Positions 13,885-18,882 of a stretch of DNA of 18,882 bases are shown in pieces (position 1 is the stretch's first letter; every line of letters begins with the position of its first letter). The stretch comes from Spirochaetales bacterium (GTDB taxonomy: Bacteria > Spirochaetota > Spirochaetia > Sphaerochaetales > Sphaerochaetaceae), in NCBI GenBank assembly GCA_022771185.1, contig JALFCJ010000282.1:1-18882 (forward strand), in the 5' to 3' direction. Position numbers and translations under genes: made by a program. The notes below the pieces were generated by a model. That model saw nothing but the letters and a program-made list of their open reading frames with translations, ran no database searches and was not told the DNA's origin.

Positions 13885-13910
13885 ATAAGAAATCCCTTCC
13901 GAAGAAGGGA
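13885..13910 (-). terminator. Intrinsic terminator with UUCG tetraloop after the UPF0371 gene
   Basis: On the - strand TCCCTTC-TTCG-GAAGGGA (13910-13893) forms a 7-bp stem closed by a stable UUCG loop, followed by TTTCTTATT. It begins 6 bp beyond the UPF0371 stop. Confidence 0.85.
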
Positions 13911-13915
13911 CTCGC

Positions 13916-15424
13916 TCATATTAAATTCTTTGCCGGGTATATAGGATCACTTGTAAACTGGATTCCTAGTTTTCTTAGTCCTGCACTGTCTCCTGGGGAT
14001 GGGATGTGAGTCATATGTACTTCCATTCCCTTTAATCTCGGAAGGGCCTCTAGAGCCTTTCTGCTGTCGCTGTCTTCAGCAGCGCTCATAGCTAATGCAA
14101 TAAGCGTTTCGTCCAGGTTTAAGGAAACACCTTTTCCACTAAGAACGTCTCTTTTCATTGTAGTGACGGAAGCGATGACACTCTTTTGGATTAAGTCTTT
14201 TTCTTTCTCCACTCCAGCCATAACCTTCAGTGCGTTAAGTATCAAGGCAGATGATGCATGAAGCACCATAGAGTTATGAGCGGTGACTATTCTTCCGTCA
14301 GGTAACTCGATGGCTGCAGCACAGACTGTACCGTCCTTTCCCTTTCCGCTTTCGATGGCTTTTTTAAGGGCCTCTCTGGCAGGTATCACAACCGCCCTCA
14401 TTTCAGGAGTAAGCTGAGCCTTGTCCATGATGGCGTTGATTCTTCCCACCGTCTCATCGTCGCATAACCCGGAAGCGTAGTCTGTTTTGATCTTGAAGTA
14501 TCTTCTGATAATCTCTTGTCTTCCAGCTTCTCTACAAGCTTCGTCGTCTGTAATACCGAAGCCACATCTGTTTACACCCATATCTGTCGGTGACTTATAT
14601 GGACACTCGGAGTTGTTTATCCTCTCGATTATCTTTTTCAATAATGGATATGCCTCTAAGTCTCTATTGTAGTTTACGGTTACCTTTCCATAAGCTTGTA
14701 GATGGAAGTGGTCGATTAAGTTGACGTCTCCCAAATCTGCAGTGGCGGCTTCATATGCTATATTTACAGGATGATCCAGAGGGAGATTCCAGATAGGGAA
14801 AGTCTCAAGCTTGGAGTAGTGAGGAGTCTCTCCCATTCTTGCTTCGTGATACATCTGATTAAGGCATGTGGCAAGTTTGCCACTTCCGGGGCCTGGTGCG
14901 TTCACAACTACAACAGGAGCCTCCACAGGAATGTATTCATTTTTTCCATATCCCTCTGGAGATACGACAAGATCGATATTTGACGGATATCCTGGAGTTG
15001 CCGTATGTGTGTAGACTTTTATTCCCATTCTCTGGAGTTTCTCTTTAAAGAGCACTGCAGAAGCCTGACCTTCAAAGCGTGTAATTACTACTTTGTCGCA
15101 TTTGATGTCATATTTGGAGAAGTCGTCGATCATCTTCAAAACATCCGCGTCGTAGCTGATACCAAAGTCTCCACGTATCTTTCTCTTCTCAATATCTCCT
15201 GCATATATACATATTATGATATCCAAGTGTTCTTTAAGACTCTGAAATACCTTCATCTTTGCGTTTGGATCAAAACCGGGAAGAACACGTGACGCATGCA
15301 GGTCATGAAGGAGTTTCCCTCCACACTCTATATAGAGTCTTCCCTTGCTTTCATGGACTCTTTCCAAAATATAACGAGTTTGTTCTTGAATATATTTCTC
15401 GCTGTCAAAGCCTATTTTGTTCAT
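13916..15424 (-). CDS. UPF0371 (DUF1846) family protein
   Basis: A 502-aa cytoplasmic protein matching the full length (about 490-505 aa) of the UPF0371/DUF1846 family. Characteristic stretches are the N-terminal FDSEKYIQEQ, the ECGGKLLHDLHASRVLPGF segment (about 33-51), GDFGISYD (106-113), VVVNAPGPGSGKLATCLNQMYHE (about 172-194), the SPTDMGVN...CGFGITDDE region, and a C-terminal part with LHASSALILNALK. The PGPGSGK segment looks like a phosphate-binding loop, and members have a Rossmann-like fold, but no reaction is established to my knowledge. The start ATG is preceded by TTTTGGAG on the - strand. The gene follows pgi after a hairpin terminator, within the same direction of transcription, and ends in its own terminator. 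Confidence 0.93.
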   Translation of the reverse strand: MNKIGFDSEKYIQEQTRYILERVHESKGRLYIECGGKLLHDLHASRVLPGFDPNAKMKVFQSLKEHLDIIICIYAGDIEKRKIRGDFGISYDADVLKMIDDFSKYDIKCDKVVITRFEGQASAVLFKEKLQRMGIKVYTHTATPGYPSNIDLVVSPEGYGKNEYIPVEAPVVVVNAPGPGSGKLATCLNQMYHEARMGETPHYSKLETFPIWNLPLDHPVNIAYEAATADLGDVNLIDHFHLQAYGKVTVNYNRDLEAYPLLKKIIERINNSECPYKSPTDMGVNRCGFGITDDEACREAGRQEIIRRYFKIKTDYASGLCDDETVGRINAIMDKAQLTPEMRAVVIPAREALKKAIESGKGKDGTVCAAAIELPDGRIVTAHNSMVLHASSALILNALKVMAGVEKEKDLIQKSVIASVTTMKRDVLSGKGVSLNLDETLIALAMSAAEDSDSRKALEALPRLKGMEVHMTHIPSPGDSAGLRKLGIQFTSDPIYPAKNLI

Positions 15425-15434
15425 GATTGCTCCA

Positions 15435-15461
15435 AAATAATGGGGTCGGAGACCCGACCCC
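15435..15461 (-). terminator. Hairpin terminator between pgi and the UPF0371 gene
   Basis: GGGGTCG (15442-15448) and CGACCCC (15455-15461) give a perfect 7-bp G+C-rich stem with a 6-nt loop. On the - strand it is followed by ATTATTTT and then by the GGAG of the next gene, so read-through would link pgi to the UPF0371 gene while most transcripts stop here. Confidence 0.75.
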
Positions 15462-15476
15462 GAGTGTGAGTTATCT

Positions 15477-17054
15477 TCAGATCAAGAGATCTGCGAATGC
15501 CTTGAGGACTTCATCGCCTTCACATCCGTTAAGTACTTTCTTTGCAAGAACTTTTCCTAGCTGTACGCCTTCCTGGTCAAAGGAGTTGATGTTCCACAAG
15601 AAGCCTTGGAACATGACCTTGTTTTCAAAGTGTGCAAGAAGTGCTCCCAAAGCCTGGGGTGTAAGCTTGTCTCCATAGATAAGGGAAGATGGTCTGTTTC
15701 CTCCGAACTCCTTGTTTGGGTTCTCGTCATTCTTTCCAAGAGCGAAAGCTACTATCTGGGCGGAAAGGTTTGCGTTCAGCTTCTTCTGACTTGTTGAACC
15801 TGCTGTCTCGATATCCATTCCTCTCTGGTTATCCTTGAAACCGATAAACTGCAATGGGATGATATCTGTTCCCTGATGAAGAAGCTGGTAGAAGGAGTGC
15901 TGTCCGTTTGTGCCTGGTTCTCCGAAGATTACAGGACCTGTTACATAGTCGATAGGCTCTCCGTTTCTATTTACATGCTTTCCGTTTGATTCCATGTCAA
16001 GCTGCTGGAGATGAGCAGGGAATCTTGAGAGGGCCTGGGAGTATGGAAGAATAGCTGTAGAAGGGTAGCCAAGTACGTTTCTCATATAGAAGCCGTTCAT
16101 AGCATCCATAAGGGCTCCATTCTTTTTGACACTTGGATTGAGAGCCTTTACATCCTCTTCATGTGCACCCTTAAGGAGTTTCTCAAATGTTGAATATCCG
16201 AAGGCAAGAGAGAGGACTACGCCGCCCACAGCACTTGTAGATGAGTATCTTCCGCCGATATAGTCGTCAATGAAGAAAGAGGCGAGCATAGATGAGTCTT
16301 TTGCAAGTGGACTTGTCTTACTTGTAACTGCAACCATGTGCTTTGAAGCGTCGAAGCCTGGAATTGGTGCTTTCTTCAATACGTCCAATACCAAGTCTCT
16401 GTTAGTAAGAGTCTCCTGAGTAGTGCCGCTCTTTGATACGAGAATAAAGAGTGTTGTTTCCAAGTTCAGTCTTGAGATGACGTCTGAAGCATCGTCTGGG
16501 TCTACGTTTGAAATAAACTCAGCGTTGAGTGTCTTTACATTTGCGCCCTTTGCCCAACCTTTGAGAGCAAGATAAAGAGCTCTTGGACCAAGGTCTGATC
16601 CTCCGATACCGATCTGGCATACTGTCTGGAACTTCTTTCCTGTAGAACCCTTGATAGAACCGTTTCTAACAGAGGCAGAGAATGCCTTGATCTTCTCATC
16701 CTGCTCCTTGTAGAAAGCGCCTTTCTCTTCTCCGTCAGCCCATACTTCCTTTCCAAGGACATTGCCTCTTGTTAGGTGATGGAGAACCAGTCTCTTCTCT
16801 CCTGTGTTCATTACTTCACCGCTGAGAATAGCTTTATATTTTTCAACAAGTTCCATCTCGTCTGCAAGCTTCTGGTAATCTTTGATGATTTTTCCGTCCA
16901 CTGGCATTGCAGCCCAGTTATACTTTAGGCCACCGCCTAACTTTACTTCGGACTTCTTAACTCTTTCGGCTGTGAGAAGTGTCTTGATATCTTTCTTTTC
17001 ATCCTTCAAAAGGGCAGAGTAGGCCTCAGCTTTATCTAGATTTTTATATTCCAT
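15477..17054 (-). CDS. pgi: Glucose-6-phosphate isomerase
   Basis: A 525-aa phosphoglucose isomerase, interconverting glucose 6-phosphate and fructose 6-phosphate at the head of glycolysis. Sugar-isomerase domain motifs are intact: IGIGGSDLGPRAL (about 148-160), VSKSGTTQET (about 208-217), GGRYSSTSAVGG (about 267-278) and, further on, the MESNGKH and GEPGTNGQHSFYQ regions with the catalytic glutamate and histidine. The length is between the short Gram-positive (~445) and long enterobacterial (~549) forms. ATG 17054 follows AAGGAG at 9 nt on the - strand. The gene lies 48 bp downstream of argR in the same direction without an obvious terminator between, so partial co-transcription with argR is likely. 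A hairpin terminator follows. Confidence 0.97.
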   Translation of the reverse strand: MEYKNLDKAEAYSALLKDEKKDIKTLLTAERVKKSEVKLGGGLKYNWAAMPVDGKIIKDYQKLADEMELVEKYKAILSGEVMNTGEKRLVLHHLTRGNVLGKEVWADGEEKGAFYKEQDEKIKAFSASVRNGSIKGSTGKKFQTVCQIGIGGSDLGPRALYLALKGWAKGANVKTLNAEFISNVDPDDASDVISRLNLETTLFILVSKSGTTQETLTNRDLVLDVLKKAPIPGFDASKHMVAVTSKTSPLAKDSSMLASFFIDDYIGGRYSSTSAVGGVVLSLAFGYSTFEKLLKGAHEEDVKALNPSVKKNGALMDAMNGFYMRNVLGYPSTAILPYSQALSRFPAHLQQLDMESNGKHVNRNGEPIDYVTGPVIFGEPGTNGQHSFYQLLHQGTDIIPLQFIGFKDNQRGMDIETAGSTSQKKLNANLSAQIVAFALGKNDENPNKEFGGNRPSSLIYGDKLTPQALGALLAHFENKVMFQGFLWNINSFDQEGVQLGKVLAKKVLNGCEGDEVLKAFADLLI

Positions 17055-17102
17055 GGTGTTGCATCTCCTTAAGGTAATTCTAAATCAAACTATATGAGTA
17101 CG

Positions 17103-17573
17103 TCACTCTTTGATTTCAGGAATTCGTGCATTAAATGAATCCAAAAGGTCTTCTTTTGTCATACCTTCTCTTAGAATGAGGAAGATAGTGTCGTCTCCTG
17201 CAAGAGTTCCAAGAATTTCAGGTAGGCCAAGTACATCAAGGGCGAAGCAGACGCTGTTTGCATGCCCCGGGCGTGTCTTGATCACACCGAAGTTTCCAGA
17301 GAACTCGATGGAGAGTATTCCTCTTCTTACATCTTGTATGTAGCTTTTCTCTGATTCGCTGATAAGGTCTTTTTCAGGAAGGGCGTAGTAGTATCCTGAC
17401 CAGCCGTCGGATATCTTTCCCACTTTCAACATCTTCAGGTCTCTTGAGAGTGTTGCCTGTGTAACGTTGTACCCCTCTTTTGCAAGCATTTCCAACAATG
17501 TGTCTTGGTTATCTATCCTATTGGTCTTAATTATTTCTTTTACAGCATTTAGCCTGTTGTTTCGCTCTTTCAA
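17103..17573 (-). CDS. argR: Arginine repressor ArgR
   Basis: ArgR binds ARG boxes when arginine is abundant and controls arginine synthesis and breakdown; it works as a hexamer. The protein (156 aa from TTG 17573) has an N-terminal winged helix with the typical IDNQDTLLEMLAKEGYNVTQATLSRDLKML segment and a C-terminal oligomerisation and arginine-binding domain with PGHANSVCFALD and TLAGDDTIFLI (the GDDT acidic pair contacts arginine). I choose the TTG start because AAAGGAG lies 8 nt upstream and it gives the usual family length. The open frame extends to ATG 17621, but that start lies upstream of the inferred transcription start, and the added residues are not family-like. An inverted repeat in its own promoter suggests self-regulation. 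pgi follows 48 bp downstream. Confidence 0.93.
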   Translation of the reverse strand: MKERNNRLNAVKEIIKTNRIDNQDTLLEMLAKEGYNVTQATLSRDLKMLKVGKISDGWSGYYYALPEKDLISESEKSYIQDVRRGILSIEFSGNFGVIKTRPGHANSVCFALDVLGLPEILGTLAGDDTIFLILREGMTKEDLLDSFNARIPEIKE

Positions 17574-17594
17574 TGTATATTTCTCCTTTGTTAA

Positions 17595-17610
17595 TTGCAT
17601 GAATATGCAA
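17595..17610. promoter_or_regulatory. Putative ARG box (ArgR operator)
   Basis: TTGCAT-GAAT-ATGCAA is a perfect 6-bp inverted repeat with a 4-bp centre, matching the TGMAT-N4-ATKCA layout of ARG boxes. It lies immediately downstream of the argR -10 and over the expected transcription start, where binding of ArgR would block its own promoter. Confidence 0.6.
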
Positions 17611-17612
17611 TC

Positions 17613-17641
17613 CTTATACATCTTATTCTACTTTTGGTCAA
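17613..17641 (-). promoter_or_regulatory. argR promoter
   Basis: On the - strand TTGACC (17641-17636) and TATAAG (17618-17613) are 17 bp apart, a near-consensus sigma-70 promoter. Transcription would begin near 17606, inside the inverted repeat and about 33 nt before the TTG start. Confidence 0.75.
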
Positions 17642-17674
17642 AGTCAATGAACAAATTGTCATAGTTTGTGTATA

Positions 17675-17703
17675 AGGACAAAATTTAGCATTTGATGTAA
17701 AAT
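17675..17703 (+). promoter_or_regulatory. Weak promoter candidate for the VTE5-like gene
   Basis: AGGACA (17675-17680) and TAAAAT (17698-17703) are 17 bp apart. Transcription would start at about 17710, the first base of the ATG, which would make the mRNA leaderless. This agrees with the lack of any ribosome binding site before the ATG, but the -35 is poor. Confidence 0.3.
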
Positions 17704-17709
17704 CTAGCT

Positions 17710-18360
17710 ATGGAAAGTTGGATTGTAATCGCTATGTGTGGGCTATATGTGTGTTTGGAGGCTTTGGTCGCCTTTATTCTCAATAAGTTCCATCTGGTTA
17801 AAAGCGAAGGAATCAGAAAATTCATCCATATTGCAACTTCCTTTCTTATTTTCCCTGTAATCTATGGAATAAAAGAGCCGGCACTGAGATATGTAGGGCC
17901 TTTGTTTTTTGTATTTTTCAACGCCATAGCCTCCTATGGAGGAGTGGGGAAGGTCATTGGACTCTCGGATGAGAAGCGCCATATAGGCCTCGTTATTTAC
18001 CCCTTGTCTGTTCTCTTCCTTGTTTTTCTATTCAACAAAGGATATATGAGTGCCGAGTCTGCCGCATCGGGCGTGTTGATTATGGGACTGGGGGACGGAA
18101 TGGCCGCCCTGATCGGGACAAAGTGGGGAAAGCATAAATATAAAGTTTTCAAACTAGGGGAAAAGAGCGTGGAGGGTACTTTTTCTATGTTTGTCGCTTC
18201 ATTCCTCGTAGTTTATATAATCTCTCCTTGTAGAGTTTTGGCTGCACTGTTTGTGGCGCTCTTTTCTTCCCTTGTGGAGAATATTTCCCCCTCCGGCGTA
18301 GATAACGCCACAGTCCCTATTCTCTCTTCTCTTCTTTTGGAGGTTTTATGCAGACTTTGA
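17710..18360 (+). CDS. VTE5/SEC59/DGK1-like membrane lipid-alcohol kinase
   Basis: A 216-aa membrane protein of the CTP-dependent kinase/cytidylyltransferase-like family that includes plant phytol kinase VTE5, yeast dolichol kinase SEC59 and diacylglycerol kinase DGK1. Family hallmarks are RKFIHI (36-41), the GLGDGMAALIGTKWG loop (about 136-150), GEKSVEGT (about 158-165) and ENISPSGVDNATVP near the C-terminus. About seven hydrophobic segments place these on the cytoplasmic face. By family knowledge it would phosphorylate an isoprenoid or lipid alcohol with CTP; the actual substrate cannot be told. Some members are annotated phosphatidate cytidylyltransferase, but the short length argues against CdsA. 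No ribosome binding site precedes ATG 17710 or the next ATG at 17734. Its end overlaps the DUF92 gene by 13 bp. Confidence 0.82.
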   Translation: MESWIVIAMCGLYVCLEALVAFILNKFHLVKSEGIRKFIHIATSFLIFPVIYGIKEPALRYVGPLFFVFFNAIASYGGVGKVIGLSDEKRHIGLVIYPLSVLFLVFLFNKGYMSAESAASGVLIMGLGDGMAALIGTKWGKHKYKVFKLGEKSVEGTFSMFVASFLVVYIISPCRVLAALFVALFSSLVENISPSGVDNATVPILSSLLLEVLCRL

Positions 18361-18882
18361 CAGGAAAGCTGGATAGATATATGACCCTCTTTCCCCTATG
18401 GGCTCTTCTTTTGATTTATCTATTTGTTTTGTCTTTAATCGCCATATTGGCTTATAAGAAGAAATGGCTGACTCTCTCGGGCTCTGTAGCTGCCATAGTG
18501 TTAGGTCTGATAGTTCTATGGATGGGAGGAGTCTCCGCTTTTGTAGTCTTTCTATTCTTTTTCGTCTCTTCTTCACTTGTCTCAAAACTATCGAAGTTCG
18601 TCAATAGAAGAGAGAAAAAGGGTAATAGACGTGATATTGTCCAGGTACTTGCAAACGGACTTCCTGCCGTCATAGCTATTATGCTTATCAGAGTGCCAAA
18701 TCTTTACGTTCCTGCTCTTGCAGCCTTCTCTGCAGCAAACGCAGAGGCTACTGCAGACACGTGGAGCGGAGCCTTTGGCGTGATGAGTCATAAAGACCCT
18801 GTGTCAATTATTACTTTTACTAAGGTTCCCAGAGGCATAAGCGGAGGAGTCACTGCCCTTGGGTTTTTAGGAGGACTATCAG
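18348..18882 (+). CDS. DUF92 family membrane protein (VTE6/TMEM19-like), 3'-truncated by the window
   Basis: The frame opens at ATG 18348, inside the preceding gene and 4 nt after TTGGAGG, and stays open for 178 codons to the window edge. It has hydrophobic segments at about residues 15-36, 43-60 and 61-76, and the DUF92 signature: NGLPAV (about 103-108), AANAEATADTWSGAFG (about 129-144), then KVPRGISGGVTALG (about 159-172), matching the family's ADTWATEIG and VP-x-GTSGGVS-x-x-G patterns. In plants and cyanobacteria the DUF92 member VTE6 phosphorylates phytyl phosphate to the diphosphate; other members are uncharacterised. Overlap with the VTE5-like gene indicates translational coupling, so the two proteins probably act on the same lipid. 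Roughly the last third of the protein is missing because the window ends. Confidence 0.85.
   Translation, partial: MQTLTGKLDRYMTLFPLWALLLIYLFVLSLIAILAYKKKWLTLSGSVAAIVLGLIVLWMGGVSAFVVFLFFFVSSSLVSKLSKFVNRREKKGNRRDIVQVLANGLPAVIAIMLIRVPNLYVPALAAFSAANAEATADTWSGAFGVMSHKDPVSIITFTKVPRGISGGVTALGFLGGLS

Noticed and set aside
1..18882. CRISPR arrays, insertion sequences, tRNA or rRNA genes, phage or defence genes
   Set aside because: No repeat-spacer pattern, transposase, terminal inverted repeats, RNA gene signature or defence-gene motif was seen anywhere in the window.

Overview
The window is a gene-dense stretch of a bacterial chromosome with moderate G+C and strong AGGAGG-type ribosome binding sites. 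Nothing in it looks phage- or plasmid-borne. The gene set suggests an anaerobic, fermenting, sugar-using bacterium: an electron-bifurcating [FeFe] hydrogenase, a 6-phosphofructokinase of the trypanosome/Treponema TP0108 type, phosphoglucose isomerase, ArgR and a UPF0371 protein. The phosphofructokinase type and the flavour of the LigA C-terminus point towards Spirochaetota (Treponema/Sphaerochaeta-like). That placement is inference and was not tested by any search.

Left part, + strand (1-6515). The 3' part of ligA comes first. A tightly packed set follows: a PLP aminotransferase, a ModE-N-like winged-helix regulator (10-bp overlap), phosphofructokinase (8-bp overlap), a protein resembling the pRiA4b ORF-3 family, and a six-helix membrane protein of unknown function. 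Spacing and overlaps indicate one operon.

Hydrogenase part, + strand (6634-10737). hydC, hydB and hydA encode a complete three-subunit NAD(H)/ferredoxin [FeFe] hydrogenase. All cluster ligands and the three H-cluster motifs are intact, and a clear intrinsic terminator closes the unit.

Accessory or decaying part (10740-13915). A good sigma-70-type promoter drives what looks like a ~93-nt small RNA. It has a 5' hairpin, a linker and a terminator hairpin, and carries two copies of CCTCCTTT, the anti-Shine-Dalgarno sequence of 16S rRNA. After it come a broken beta-phosphoglucomutase gene (two frame breaks plus an internal deletion) and, on the - strand, a PrsW-like membrane protease, a structured intergenic element, and an alpha/beta-hydrolase whose nucleophile serine is replaced by glycine.

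Right part (13916-18882). On the - strand, argR reads towards pgi and then the UPF0371 (DUF1846) gene, with hairpin terminators after pgi and after the UPF0371 gene. The argR promoter carries a perfect inverted repeat resembling an ARG box. Divergently, on the + strand, a VTE5/dolichol-kinase-like membrane protein overlaps a DUF92 (VTE6/TMEM19-like) gene that runs off the window. In plants and cyanobacteria those two families phosphorylate phytol in two successive steps, so the pair suggests a bacterial isoprenoid-alcohol salvage module.

The strongest candidates for something undescribed are the anti-Shine-Dalgarno small RNA at 10854-10946, the VTE5/VTE6-like pair, and the esterase-like protein without its catalytic serine.
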